Origin: Talpa occidentalis
Taxonomy: Eukaryota > Chordata > Mammalia > Eulipotyphla > Talpidae
DNA: 64,000 nucleotides
NCBI RefSeq assembly: GCF_014898055.3
Contig: NW_023601543.1
Coordinates: 9,976,440 to 10,040,439, forward strand
Direction of reading: 5' to 3'
Part shown: positions 42,360 to 53,904 of the stretch, piece after piece
How the letters are laid out: each line of letters opens with the position of its first letter
Position numbering within the stretch: position 1 is the stretch's first letter
Position numbers and translations under genes: made by a program
The notes under the pieces: model-generated
Told to the model about the DNA's origin: nothing
The model's input: only the letters and a program-made list of their open reading frames with translations
The model's database searches: none

Positions 42360-42575
42360 TTTCTCAAAGTATTGTAACTCAAATATTTTTCATCTTTGCA
42401 CCTTCTATCATTGCACTTACCGCACTGTGTCCAAACCCTATTAAATATCTGTTGTCCCACTGAAATCATGACTTCTAAAGGGCAGGAACACATGATTCAT
42501 CTTCGACTACCCTAGGGTTTAACATGGTGTCTAGAATATGGTAAATGTTCCATGAATGAATGAATGAACTAGTGA
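42360..42575 (+). repeat. L2 3' end, sense
   Basis: 'ttctaaagggcaggaacac', 'ggtgtctagaatatggtaaatgtt' and the terminal (GAAT)n 'atgaatgaatgaatgaa' are the L2 terminus. Confidence 0.7.
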
Positions 42576-42579
42576 AGGA

Positions 42580-44125
42580 GTCCTTTTTAAGTAAACTGAG
42601 TTGTAATAATGCATCCACAATGTGAATTATCTCTCAAACAAAAGTATACATCCACAGAGGCAGAAAATTAGGTGTGGCATTTGTAAGCTAGAAAGACATT
42701 TGCAAGTGGAATTGAAAGTTGGTATTTACATTCTGGATTGCCTGTGTTCTTGAGATCCTGGTTAAGGCTTACTCACCTTTGGTCGAGGGAAAGACAAATC
42801 CAAGCAAGCGTTTGCTATAGTCCCAGCTGCTGGAAACATAATGAAGAACCTGGTGATTCTTTACTTCCAAGCCTTCGGGGGATGAGAAAGAGAGATGAAA
42901 GCCAACTGGGCAGAGGTAAATGAATGAATACTAACTAAGTCTCTCCACCCCAGTCAGTGGCAAGTTACCAGCTGTGCCTTTAATTTAGCCCTTTGTCTTC
43001 CCTAGAAAGGCCAAAGCCATTGTGCTTGAAAAGAAGGCTCCTCTAGCAAGCTGTTCAAAAGCAGAGGAGGAAATTACAGGGGATAGGGGAGATGATGTTT
43101 ATTAAGGGGAAATAATATTCTCAAAATGAGATGCAGGGAAACCATATCAAAAGGAAAAAATGCATGAGCAAATTCGGTCATTTGACTGCATTTTCCTGCA
43201 GATTAAAAGCCCAGCTTAAAAGACAATTGAGATATATTTATTCGACAAATATATTTATTTGACAACCTTATTGATAAGATTTAATAGCAGCCATGGCGAT
43301 AGCTTGGTGAGAGAAAGCTGAGCAAGTCCTGAAGTGAAGGTCCCCACAGAGGGGAGCCTCAAGAGGAGCCACGATAGGGTGGTAAATATCAATGTTTGGT
43401 TATAGTTTTCAGATGTTCCTCTTGGGAGGAAAAAAGAGGGGGAGACAAATTATTACTAGCTTGCTGCTGGTTTTGAAAAAGAAGTGGTTTAACTGGAGGG
43501 GCAGTGTACCCGGAAGAGCGGAAGAGCAGAGTGCAGGCCACCCGTCATTACTGGATGCCAATAAAGTAGAGAAAAGCATGGCATCGCGAAGGTGTGCTTT
43601 AATCAGACCATCGGCAATCTGGAAGATGGGGGGTTAACACCCTAAAGAAACCGCCTTCGCATTTCATTTCCAGCTGGCTTTCTATAGTGAGTTGAACAAA
43701 GGCAGTTGAGCAGTAACCGGGCCTTCACCGCTGCCAGGAGCTTGTGATGGCCAGCCCCAGAGCTCCAGATCGCCCCCCTGGCTGCCTGGACACCTCGGCC
43801 GGTATGCTGAGGCTGGTCTTCAAAAAACACTGGCGCCCCGAACTCCTACAGACGTGTCCTTGGGCTGGAAAATTAACTCAGAGCAGACAGGCCACAAACA
43901 ACATGTGTGAGCAGATTTCCGACTATACCCTGCATAGTGTCTTACCCGATGTCCTCCCTGGCCCTGGCCCTACCAGTAATGCACATAAAGCCCTTCGCAC
44001 AGCGCTGAAAATGGAGCGTATGTGCAGAAGCTAGCGCTTCCTGTTCATAGTATTAACGATATACAACATGAAGGGGGTGACTCTGACTTCAGCTGCAAAG
44101 AAAGAGAAGAGCACCGCGCTGGAAA
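42580..44125. other. Repeat-poor unassigned sequence
   Basis: No interspersed repeat or gene recognised. 43480-44040 is GC-richer, with short open frames on both strands that carry no motif. Confidence 0.4.
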
Positions 44126-44127
44126 AA

Positions 44128-44250
44128 AGAAGCTACGATTGTAGTTTTGGCTCTGCCACTTCTGTGTGACCGTGAGCAAGTCGCTTCCCCTTTTGGGGAC
44201 TCAGTTTCCCCAGGGATAAGAGGGAGAGGCTAGGCTAAATCACAGATGGG
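44128..44250 (+). repeat. MIR element, sense
   Basis: 'ggctctgccacttctgtgtgacc', 'gagcaagtcgcttcccc' and 'gactcagtttcccc' are the MIR core. Confidence 0.85.
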
Positions 44251-44254
44251 AGCT

Positions 44255-45115
44255 GGGATCCTCACAGACAACCTAAACGAATTTTAAAAATCTTAATGCC
44301 CCCCTCCCAAAAGCCCCGAGGGCTGCTAAGAATCGTGTCAGCATCCTCAGAGCTACGGCACAGCATCACATCACCCTTTCAATAGAGGCAGGGACCGGTG
44401 GGAGAAGCAGCAAGTGCACAGTGTTGACAACAGACCCGGGCTGCCGCTCCTTCTGCAAATCAGTTTTGGCAGGAGGGGCAGTCACCGGAGCCATGTGAGT
44501 CCCAAACAATGGCAAAGCAACAACACTAATGGGCCCTGCAGAGAGTGGATGTTGCATCTAACGTCAGCCTTCCTAGAAAGGAAAGGATTTTCCTTGAAAA
44601 TAGACCTGTTCGGAAAGAGCTTTCCTGTGCTCTTTCATAGAAGCTCTAGGGTGTGGGCGTGTCCATTTTCGGTCTTAATGTTGCTCTTGGAGAGCTTACG
44701 TGGCCCCGGGCAGCACTGTCCTTGGGCACTCTGCCCCGGGGAGAGGGCCTGAGGGCCTTTTCCTGGCTCTGATGCTGATTTCCAGGATCACCTTGACCGT
44801 CTTACTGAAGCTGTGTCAGGGTCCTAACTGGGACACGAATGCGGTAGCAACTTTGCTAGACCCAAAAGGAGGTTGTGAGACAAAAGAGGTAACGTCTGCG
44901 AAACTACTTTGAAGAGCACAACCATCACACACATGTATTCTCCTTCCATGTGCCTAGAATGCCTGTGTAGGGGTAAGCCCGTCAGGAAAGGAAGAGGCTT
45001 GCCTGAATGTAATGACTCATTAATCTTGAGATAACATTTGGGGTACCTGCAACCCTGATTTCTCTTTATCACAGACTAGCAGATGATCACGATTTCACAT
45101 CAGCATTCACAGTCA
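44255..45115. other. Unassigned sequence
   Basis: No gene or repeat recognised. The overlapping frames at 44414-44912 carry no motif. Confidence 0.4.
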
Positions 45116-45130
45116 TTTAAGAAAAAAGTT

Positions 45131-45385
45131 GGCCTCCTTGGTGGCGCAAGGGGTTAAGACACAACCTAGGAAGCTATTGGCAGACTCTGCAGCACAAGTT
45201 CATTCCCCGGCCGGCCAGGAAGCAAACCACATGGCGCAGCAGACCTCTCCTGACTTGCCAGCAGTGTATTTCAGTCAATCCACCTGTTCTGTTCCCCACT
45301 CTGTCTCTGGTGAACCCTCTCACCCCCCGCACCTCTGGCCTGTACCCCAGCTCTTGTACGCATAAATAAAATCTTAAAGAAAAAA
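45131..45385 (+). mobile_element. tRNA-derived SINE, copy 14, small internal deletion
   Basis: GGCCTCCTTGGTGGCGCAAG start. The CTGCTCCCCTC part of the core is missing, so 'cttgcc' joins 'agcagtgtatttcag' directly (about 45254-45274). A-rich flank similarity 'aagaaaaaag' on both sides. Confidence 0.9.
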
Positions 45386-45594
45386 GAAAAAAACCGGACT
45401 GCTCAAGGATGAAAGCAAGACCATGGCCAGTGTGAGGAAACACAGTCATAGCTCTGTTACAAAGCCACCTAAAAGGAATCATTAAGAGAAACCAACCATC
45501 TTTAGCTCATAAATACAGCTGGCACGCAAGCTGATTCTCATCAGGTCGTCAATACATGATTTCAAACAACTTGGGACACTGTTCTTGATGCGAA

Positions 45595-45720
45595 ATTTCA
45601 ATTCAAGTCCAAGTTTTATTGAGGGCCTACTGCATGAGGGCCAACAGATACCTTGGTGGCCCTTGGGATCTAATGATAACAAGAAACAAACCTTATTCTC
45701 AGAGGAGGAAGTTAGTCTGC
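45595..45720 (-). repeat. L2 3' end, antisense
   Basis: 'ttttattgagggcctactgcatgaggg' then 'taacaagaaacaaaccttattctcaga' follow antisense L2. Confidence 0.6.
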
Positions 45721-45724
45721 ATGT

Positions 45725-46540
45725 GAGACAAGATAGTTCCAAGGTATCAGGAGAGCTGGGCTGTGATAATCTTGGGAAGTGGCAGCCAGGACCTGGGAGA
45801 GACTGGATTCGGGATTCATGAGGGCTGCCAGGGAAACTGGCTCCTGATTAGAGAGAGGGACCTGCTCTGGAGTTTTCCCTCTTGCCTCCAGAGCTGGCTG
45901 GCTGCTGTGGGGGAAGAGGAGGCGTGGGAGAGGGTGGAGCCACCTTACTTGTGTTGCAGAAAGTCCTTTTGTCTGCAGTGGCAATATTTCAGCAGGCCAG
46001 CAGATAGGGGTGTTACTCCGTGCTAAACAGACCCTGGCCTCTTGCTCCCGAGACGGAAGTCTTCCTTCCAGAGCAGAAAGTTGGGAATTTTCTCCATTGA
46101 GGACTGAGCAAAGACTTTTGAGAGTATCAGAAGGTAGGAAGCTTGGGTGGGATTAAAACATTTTAAATAACAAAGTTTGGCACAGTTTATTTGCTTTTAT
46201 CAATCTGGAGTGTCATCATAAGTAGTAATAGTCGGAGACAGAGGACATATCATTTGTTCATTCATTCTTTACTTTTGCCCCTCATGTCTCTATTGTATTT
46301 ACTGTTCTCTCTTTAACTTCCTCAATTGCTCATAGTTTAGAATTAAAGTATATTTTTCATCATTTACTATATATACTGAATAATTTTAGATTTCCTGCTC
46401 TTTGAAAAACAGATTAATACTATTTCTCAAAATTTCCTCAAACTGTTTTAGTGTTTATAACTTATGTGACCTTTGGTTAACTTGCTTTTCTGAAAGTTAG
46501 TGGTCCTGAGTGGTAAAAATAAAGTTTTCAGTCCCATACT
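45725..46540. other. Unassigned sequence
   Basis: No gene or repeat family recognised. Confidence 0.4.
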
Positions 46541-46545
46541 GTAAA

Positions 46546-46695
46546 GCACTGATTCTTAAACTTTAGTGAGCACTGAGTTGAAAATACAGATTCTGGTAGG
46601 TCAGGATTGAGACCTGGAAAGCTGCATGCTAAACTCCCCTGCTGTGATATCTTGATGCAAAAGACTCAGACCAAAATTTGGAAGCACTGCTGTAT
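46546..46695 (+). mobile_element. MER5A-like hAT remnant
   Basis: 'gcactgattcttaaactttagtgagca' through to 'tttggaagcactgctg' has the MER5A termini and about 150 bp length. Confidence 0.65.
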
Positions 46696-46984
46696 TTAGA
46701 GATGTGTCACATCTCTAAATAACTGAATTAAAGTTTAATTTGACTCCATATACCGTATGTAGGTCTATACCAAGACTGTGAGGTAAGATCAAGAGTTACA
46801 CCATCTGCCTTGTGCAGTACCTTCCAGCCCTAGTGAAATGGCCTGGACAACCTTGTACCCAGGGCCCTAAGAAATATTCTCAACCTTTTTTTCCCCAGGG
46901 CAAGTCCCTGGGAACCACAAAAACCTATTTCCTCAACTTCTAATGATTTTTTTTATTTTCTCTTTTCCTCAGTATCCCTTAACC

Positions 46985-47172
46985 AGGTGGTTTTCAATCC
47001 TGGCTTTATCAGAATCACCTGTGGGAGTTTGCTAACAATAACAGCTATCTCTGAGCACAAATTCACACTCAAGGAAATTTAGAATCACTACATGCCCAGG
47101 GGCATCAGTATTTCTAATAAGTAACCCCAGGTGATTCTGAGGCCTTCAGGATTAAGATCACACCCTTAGTTT
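46985..47172 (+). mobile_element. MER5A-like hAT remnant (second copy)
   Basis: 'ggtggttttcaatcctggc', 'atcagaatcacctgtgggag' (about 47009) and 'ccccaggtgattctga' (about 47125) match MER5A. Confidence 0.7.
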
Positions 47173-47334
47173 ATAAACCAGTCTCTTTTCCACCTGAAGA
47201 TCACTCCCCCCCACCCACAGTGTGCCTCTAGGAGAGAACATGCAAGATGGCAGTCATGCCTCTCAAAGCCGGTTGAGATTAATCTTTGGGCCCTCCTGCC
47301 TTTTTCTGCCTCTGTACAGTTTTGCTTCCTACTA

Positions 47335-47655
47335 GGTGCTGGGAGAACTGGAACTCACAGTCTAGATTTAATGAAATAAATAAGAAAGCTACAAATTATT
47401 ACAAGCGCTAGGAAGGAAATAAAATCAGACCATGGGCTAGAGCCTGGGGGTGAGGGTGGGGGAGGTAGTTTCTAGATGGTCAAGGATGACCTGTGATGCA
47501 GGAAGGGTGGTGTGTCTGAAGAAAGGTCTCAGTGCTATGTTACTAGAGTGAAGGGACAAGGGGACAGTGGTAAGTGATGGGTTTTGAGAGGGCCTTGTGG
47601 GCCTGGTAAAGAGTTTGAATTTTATTATATATGCAAAGTGGGGAGCTTTAAATAA
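47335..47655 (-). repeat. L2 fragment, antisense
   Basis: 'actcacagtctagatttaatg', 'gttttgagagggccttgtgggcctggtaaagagtttgaatttta' in parts (about 47580) follow antisense L2. Confidence 0.6.
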
Positions 47656-47684
47656 GACAATCACATAATTCAAATCATTTTTAA

Positions 47685-47965
47685 ATGAACATTTTATTAA
47701 TTTTAGATTTGGAGAAAAATTGCAAAGATAATACAGTTTCTGTATGCTATTCATCCAGTTTCCCCCGTTGATATTCGCATCTTAAAACCCCATGGCATAT
47801 TTATCAAAACAAAGAAACCAACATGGGTACATGAATGATAACTAAAATCAAGGCTTCATTTGGATTTTACCAGTTTGTGTTTGCCCAGTTGTGTTTTTTT
47901 CCTGGTCTGTGATCGCTTCTCAGTCTTTCCCTGCTCTTCAGTAACCACTATTTTGCTGTTATGGT
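47685..47965 (-). repeat. Ancient L1 3'UTR, antisense
   Basis: 'gcatcttaaaaccccatggc', 'tttatcaaaacaaagaaacc' and 'ggattttaccagtttgtg' follow an old L1 3'UTR in reverse. Confidence 0.55.
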
Positions 47966-47973
47966 ATAAGAGT

Positions 47974-48001
47974 TTGTTTTGTTTTGTTTTGTTTTGTTTT
48001 T
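47974..48001. repeat. (TTTTG)n microsatellite
   Basis: Five GTTTT units. Confidence 0.85.
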
Positions 48002-48004
48002 AAT

Positions 48005-48465
48005 CTGTGAAAGCCATTAAGTCAGATCTCTGTGACTGAGCAGTTTGCATGGAAGAGCCATGATATATGTTCCTACCATGGCGCTGATTCTCTGCTGGGA
48101 GAAATATCTTGTATTTATCTGGTAAGCTTTCCCTCGAAACTTCAAAACAGAGTCTCTGCCATTACTGAGATTATTGAAGGCTCCCGCTCACTTGCAACAA
48201 ACCTCAGAAAACAAATCTCAGAATCCCCACCTCTGCGCCTCCTTCACAACTCGTGTCTTGGCTCCCAGCTCTGCGTCTGACATAGCCCCGGCTCCTGTCT
48301 GGTTTGAATTCCCATTGGCATCATTCCAAATGGGGCAACTTGAGTCCCAAATCCCTAGGGGAAGTTGGGAGTGTTCTTCCAATCCGGGTTGCTGTGAATG
48401 CAGCCTCTCCCAAATGCATTCAGGGGCCTCCGCCTGGGGATCTAATCAGGCCTTAAATGTGAAGC
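48005..48465. other. Unassigned, repeat-poor sequence
   Basis: No gene or repeat recognised. Confidence 0.4.
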
Positions 48466-48470
48466 CATGG

Positions 48471-48923
48471 TGTAAGGACAGGAATGAAGGGACACGGGGC
48501 AGGTTTTCTGATCCAGCAGACGGGGTAAAGGAGGAGTGAGTCTTGGAGCCCTTAGTGGCTTTTGCAGGCTTTTATTGAGATTTACCAGGCACAAGGCAGG
48601 CAGGGGTGCTGGGGGGCCAGGAGGCTGGCAGGCCTCCCAGCCCCCAGCAAGTCCTCACTCTATCTGGGCTCCCCGGCGTTCTCTGGTGGCCTTGTTCTGC
48701 TATTGCTTCTCTCTGCTTCTTTCTCGGCTTCTCTGCTCCTGATGGCATCCCCATGACGCCATTCTTAAAAGGCCAGTCTCAGCCCAGGTGAATCCCATGT
48801 ACATAGGCCCACACCCTACTCCAAGTGCCCCCCATCAGGCGTGCATTCGGGACCCCAAGGTTCCGTCATCCATCCTAATGGTGGGAGGGCAGAAAAGCCT
48901 GATACTTTTTACCTTACCCAACA
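48471..48923 (-). mobile_element. Solo LTR, copy D
   Basis: Same family as A-C and the longest uninterrupted copy (453 bp). Read on the minus strand it starts TGTTGGGTAAGG (48923) and ends CCTGTCCTTACA (48471). A perfect 5-bp duplication CATGG (48466-48470 and 48924-48928) fixes both ends. The minus-strand TATA-like and AATAAA-region blocks align with copy C. The frames at 48536-48791 are LTR by-products. Confidence 0.9.
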
Positions 48924-48929
48924 CATGGC

Positions 48930-49510
48930 TTGGGGTGCAGTGCAACTTTTGTCCATAATCAGCCTGGCCTGATATTTTAGATAACCAAGGGCTCAAGAAA
49001 GACATTCGTTTGGCTCGATTTGGCTTCCAAGGCAAGTGGTCCTCAGTTCCAGGAAGAGGGAGAGAGCGAGAGAGCCTTTGGTGTTAACAGTCATTAAGGC
49101 ACAAGGGGGAGCAGACTAAGGAGCCACGTTCCACCTGCCTTTTCCCTTAACCCGGCCACTAACCTTCCATTCAGAGGGGTGGCAGCGGCGGCTGGGGCTG
49201 CAGCTCTAAATCAGCACGTATATCCCAGATGGTGCTGGCAGTGTGGGGACTGCGGGCCCCAGTGATCACGGATCTGGGTTGAGTGTTTGCTAAGAAGCCA
49301 TCTTTCACTCTGGCGTTTGGGCCCAAGCCCAGAAGGAAATTACTCGCATCTCTCCTCCACTTTTCTCCCACTTCCCCTCAGTTCTTCCCATATGTTGGCT
49401 TTCGGGGTTTGCTTACCGTCTGGATCTTCCCCAGCCCCTGCACCTTTTTCTAAGCACAGCCACAGCTGCAACTGTTAGGTTTCAACTCAGGTACTGTGCA
49501 AAGCCCAGGT
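48930..49510. other. Unassigned sequence
   Basis: No gene or repeat recognised. Confidence 0.4.
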
Positions 49511-49511
49511 G

Positions 49512-49640
49512 GGTAGATAGAGGATAGGTCAGAGGTAGATGATAGATAAATGAATGATAGATATAGATTGGCAGCTAGAAAGATGACAGATGATAGATAA
49601 ACAGATGAGAGATGATAAACAAATAATGGATAGCTAGGTA
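49512..49640. repeat. Degenerate (GATA)n simple repeat
   Basis: Repeated 'gatagata/gatgatagat' units with many substitutions over about 130 bp. Confidence 0.75.
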
Positions 49641-49644
49641 ATCT

Positions 49645-49800
49645 TTCACTCTCTTATGTCAACTCGATGAGACATTTGTTATCACCCTTATTTTCAACAT
49701 GAGGAGACGGAGGGTCAGACCTAGAAAGGCCTGGCCCTCATGTGGTAGAGCTGGGGTTCGAATGCAGATCATGCGGTTAGCTCTGAAGTGCTTGTTCTTT
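49645..49800 (-). repeat. MIR element, antisense
   Basis: 'caacatgaggagacggagggtcag' and 'ggtagagctggggttcgaatgcag' are antisense MIR. Confidence 0.8.
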
Positions 49801-50214
49801 GTGCAATGACTACATCATGTTCCCAAAGACATTGCATGCAAACAATAAAGTTGTTGAAAGCTGCCCTGTTCCGGTGCTTCCATCAATATAAAAAGGAGAG
49901 ATTATTTCTACAATGTACCTGTATGATCTTGTCCTGGGGAATGAAATACCAAGTGCTTATTGAAAAGCTACTCCTGTCAGTATTCAGCTAAGACCAAAGT
50001 TCAGCAAAATAATTCCAGAATATTACTGTGCAGAGTCAATTGAGACATCTGTTACCAGAGAAACAGAAGGTACCTAGGAACAAGGTATTCAGAAGAGCAT
50101 GTGGGCGAGCGAACAGGTCAGGCTTAGGAATCAGACTCCCTGTTTTCATCATCGGCATCACCCAGTAACTATGCGAGGTCAGGCCAGCTGTGAACCCCAA
50201 TGCTCCCTATGTAC

Positions 50215-50450
50215 AGAACACCATCTCACAACCGTGGTGCCCCCACTACATGCCAGGCAATGTTATTAGTACTTCTATAGATGGACTCATTCACACTTCC
50301 CAGCCACCCTACAAAGTAGGATGCTGTTATAATCTCCACTTTATAGATGAGAAAATAAAAGCACAGAGAATTTCAGTAAATTACCTCGAGCCATGTAGCT
50401 GGAAGATGGCACCATCGGATTCAAAGTGGGCAATCTTCTTCCAGACTCTG
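50215..50450 (-). repeat. MIR element, antisense
   Basis: 'cactacatgccaggcaatg', 'tccactttatagatgagaaaat' and 'gagccatgtagctggaag' are antisense MIR. Confidence 0.75.
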
Positions 50451-50459
50451 CTCTTCGTC

Positions 50460-50602
50460 CTTTTCTTACAGGAACAACAATACCTACTTCATAGGTTTGT
50501 TATGCATATTATGCTAGATGTGACGTTTAAAATGCTTAGCAGTGCTTGTCATGAAGTAAGCCCTCAATAAATATCAGCTATTATTGTTGTTATTATTAAA
50601 AG
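50460..50602 (+). repeat. MIR element, sense
   Basis: 'aatacctacttcataggtttg', 'aaaatgcttagcagtgctt' and the terminal 'cctcaataaatatcagctatta' are the MIR 3' half. Confidence 0.8.
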
Positions 50603-50604
50603 CT

Positions 50605-50925
50605 AGAAATGACCATGAATGGATTAGTTTGCGTAGCAGTCCAGGTTCGGATGAAAGGTAAGCCCGGGTATTGTGAAAATCCCAGCCACACAAATTGCCC
50701 ACCCGCTCTGACCATGGTTCTGCGCCTCCACCCAAGCCCACACATTGTTTCTCCTGCTTTTGTGCGGGTGGTAAATGTGCTGCACACTCATGTCATGCAC
50801 TTGGGGTCCACAGTCACTGTAGCATTGCTAGCTTTCTGCTCCAGAACGAAAATGGAGTAGGACATAAGACAATTGGATAGTCTCTGCCAGAGCACTGAAC
50901 ACATTTGTAGTTATTTGTTTGATTA
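50605..50925. other. Unassigned sequence
   Basis: Frames on both strands overlap at 50596-50880 with no motif. Confidence 0.4.
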
Positions 50926-50929
50926 CATG

Positions 50930-51070
50930 TTTTCTATCCTCTCAACCTAAACAGGAACGTAAACTCCTTGAGGGCCAGAGACCCCTTACGTCCACCACTA
51001 ATCTCCAGCCTCCAGCATAGAACCTACTGTGAGGTATGCATTCAATGAGTGTCTATGGAATGATGGACAA
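50930..51070 (+). repeat. L2 3' end, sense
   Basis: 'cgtaaactccttgagggccag' and 'ccagcatagaacctactgtgagg' follow the L2 terminus. Confidence 0.7.
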
Positions 51071-51074
51071 ATGC

Positions 51075-51395
51075 TGCTGCCAAACTAGGACTAGAGAGCA
51101 AGTTTAGAGCTGTACTTCCTCTCAGGACGCAGATGCCAGGAAAGATGCAATTCCTAGGTACAGCCAAAAGGTGGCACAGTGACTCTGCAAACAGTCACTT
51201 CCCGGCATCCAGAGGAGAAATTGACTCAGCCCAGTTGCTGGATAGTCTGTCAGAAGCTGGAAGATCTAGAATAATCTCTATTGTCCTTATGTCGTTCAAC
51301 ACAGGGCACTGTACTTCATACAAACTAAAAAATGTTTGTGGAGAGAAACAACTTCCTTTCAGCAAGGATTGTTTTCATTATCTTTCTTCTGTAAG
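51075..51395. other. Unassigned sequence
   Basis: No repeat or gene recognised. Confidence 0.4.
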
Positions 51396-51399
51396 AACT

Positions 51400-51540
51400 G
51401 CCTTTCAACAAATACTTGTTGAGTGCCTACTATGTAGACACTGAGGCAACCATGAAGAGCAAGGCAGATTTATTTCTGCCCTCTTAGAGTGTCTGTCTGG
51501 CAGCGAGGAGACAGGTAATGAGACATATAAACATGCTCTG
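51400..51540 (-). repeat. L2 3' end, antisense
   Basis: 'tttcaacaaatacttgttgagtgcctactatg' followed by 'tctgccctcttagagtgtctg' and 'gagacaggtaatgagacatataaac'. Confidence 0.75.
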
Positions 51541-51970
51541 GGGCAGGGGCCCCTGTCCTGGGCCAGGTGCGCTTTCTGGAAGTGTCAGGAGTACTTATGT
51601 ATTTACACACCCACCTGAGTTTTCAACCCTTAAGAATGGGACAATTTCTCAGTTATATAAACTGTTTCAAGAGAGAGAATGTCAAACATACAAAAGTTTA
51701 GGAGATTCCTCCATCGGCCTTTTTCAAATTCACGACCTAGACTAAATGGAACTATTTCTGACAGAAAATATTATTGAAAGGAATCACAAATGCGGGTCAA
51801 ATCCCGAAATGCCCGTGGACTTCCCTAGATTCTCATCTAGCATTTCTTCTATGTGTCCAGAGCTTTCAATTCCTACAGTGTTAGCTTACTTGAGTCTCAC
51901 ACACAGCTGTGAGGGGGGAAGAGCAGACATCACCGCCCCTTGTAGGGTCTAGCATGTTAGAGTGAAATGG

Positions 51971-52381
51971 TACATATACACAATGGAATATTACTCAGCA
52001 ATCAAAAAAGATAAACTCATGCCATTTGCAGCAACATGGATGGAGCTGGAAGGGATCATGCTCAGTGAAATAAGCCAGAAAGAAAAAGAAAAATACCAGA
52101 TGGTCTCACTCATAGCAGGAATCTAGAAAACCTAAATAAGGCGCCAGGAATAAGACTAATTATAATAAAGTAAAAATCAAAATCAGTAAGCAGCTATAAA
52201 CCAGACACATACTATGGGGTGGGAGGGGGGGCCCAGGGGAAGAGGAGAGAGTAGGATCAAAACAAGGGGGAGGGGGTGGGGAATTGTATGGGGACTATAA
52301 CCAAGATGAAAATGCATACATTGTGCAAAAATGAAAAATGATGTAAAAAATGTATAAAATAAAATAAAAAATAAATAAAAA
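51971..52381 (+). mobile_element. Young L1 3' end (5'-truncated), second lineage
   Basis: Only the last ORF2 codons and 3'UTR remain: 'tacatatacacaatggaata', then 'ccagatggtctcactcatag' and the ORF2 stop. A perfect 13-bp duplication TAGAGTGAAATGG (51958-51970, 52382-52394) defines the insertion. The 3'UTR has several G runs (52216-52230, 52266-52280). It differs from the L1 3'UTR at 7600-7776 and 32127-32290, so it is another L1 subfamily. Confidence 0.93.
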
Positions 52382-52399
52382 TAGAGTGAAATGGGAGCT

Positions 52400-53235
52400 G
52401 AGTATGAGGGGCAGCGCTCTAACTTGGGCCTCTGACTCCCAGTCTGATGGTCTATATCCAAGATTGATGATGACAATGACATTCTAGCATGGACACACAA
52501 AGTGAAGACCTCGGTAGGTCCCTCCCACAGGCATGAGACAGGCAGCTGTCTTCCTTTCGTCCTCTATATGCTGTAGCAGTTTATATAAGAAAGGAACTAT
52601 CTATTTCCAAATTTCCCCCATGAAGACAGAGCCATTCAGATTTTAAAGCCCTCCTGGACTAAACTTGGAATTTGTCAAATTTATTGGCACACAGTGGTAA
52701 ACACTAGTCTTTAAAAAATAATTTGGTGCCATTACCCACATTTGTTTTATTTCTTCATGAATACATGTTTTGCCTAAACCATGTGAGCGAATTAATAAAC
52801 TTTCACCCCCAAATGCCTCAGCAGATAGCTACTGAAAATAAGGATCTTTTTTACAGAGTGACAGTAAAATGATGGAATTCAGGATGCTTAATACCGATAA
52901 AACACCGTCACCTAATGTCCCTTTCAAACTCCAATTTCATCAGACTCCAATTAAGTCTTTTATAGCAATTATTTTCGAATGCAGGCTCCCGTCTAGGAAC
53001 ATGTATTTAGTGGTCCTAGCTCTCTCCCTGGAATTCAGCTTCCTCAGCCTTTCTTTTCACTTCATCACATTTTTGTTTTGGAAGAGTGCCGTTCTCTTGT
53101 TGAATGGCTGTCAGTTTGGTTTTGCCTGATGTTTCCTTCTGACTGCATCCAAGCGAGGTATTTTAGGCAGGAACACACTGACGTGACGCGCGCCCTTCTC
53201 CGTGCATCACAGCAGGAAGCGCATGTCAACTTGCC
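52400..53235. other. Unassigned sequence
   Basis: No gene or repeat recognised. The frame 52869-53129 has no motif. Confidence 0.4.
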
Positions 53236-53239
53236 CCAT

Positions 53240-53900
53240 TCTTTTGTGGATGTTCAGTCTAATCACTTTGGTAAGGGGGTGTCTGCCAGGTATCTCCACC
53301 GTAAGCCAACCTTTATCCCCCTTTAAAATCAATAAGTGATGGGGCCTCCCCTGGTGGCGCAGCGGTTGAGCTCTGGGCTGCAAAGCTGCCTGCAGCCTCT
53401 GCAGCACCAGTTCGATCCCCGGCCACCGGTGATGGGCCCACGTGGCACGTAGACCTCTCTCGCCCCTCCCTCAGCAGTGTATTTCTAGTCAGCCTGCCTG
53501 CTCTGGCTCTGGTGAATTCTCTTACCCTCCTGTGCTTCTGACTGTACCCAGTGCTTGTATAAATAAATATAAAAATAAATCTTAAAAAAAAAATTGTTCT
53601 AAAGAAAAAAAAAGACAGATAAGAGTTTTCTAATTATTTAAAAAAAATAAAAAAAATAAAATCAATAAGTGATGCGTGGGGAAATGAATTCAACAAACTT
53701 GTACCCAGTGGCTTCAGCTTCTTGCCTAACCCAATGATTACCAAGTTCACTGCAACATGTTGACTTCAAATTCTATTAATTCCACCACATTTGTTAGTGC
53801 TTATTCTGTTGTAAGGATGAGTTTTCCCCTCTCTCTCCTTTTGAATGTGTTGATTCATTATCTTTCGGTGCTGGTTTACGGCATCAGTTTGAAGTCATGG
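53240..53900 (+). repeat. Ancient dispersed repeat, unnamed, split by SINE copy 15
   Basis: 'taatcactttggtaaggggg' and 'gtgtctgccaggtatctccacc' before the SINE and 'ttccaccacatttgttagtgc' after it follow one old mammalian repeat. Similar to 14755-15030. Confidence 0.45.
53342..53656 (+). mobile_element. tRNA-derived SINE, copy 15, with 3' extension
   Basis: Starts GGGCCTCCCCTGGTGGCGCAG, has B-box-like GTTCGATCCCC, and its usual tail ends at about 53592. A further about 64 bp of non-SINE sequence (53593-53656, 'ttgttctaaag...gagttttctaat', then A-rich) lies before the right duplication. A perfect 18-bp duplication TAAAATCAATAAGTGATG (53324-53341 and 53657-53674) shows that body and extension entered as one unit. 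Confidence 0.92.
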
Positions 53901-53904
53901 CTTG

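Noticed and set aside
49512..49640. CRISPR-like array
   Set aside because: Degenerate GATA tetranucleotide repeats without spacers; the genome is mammalian.
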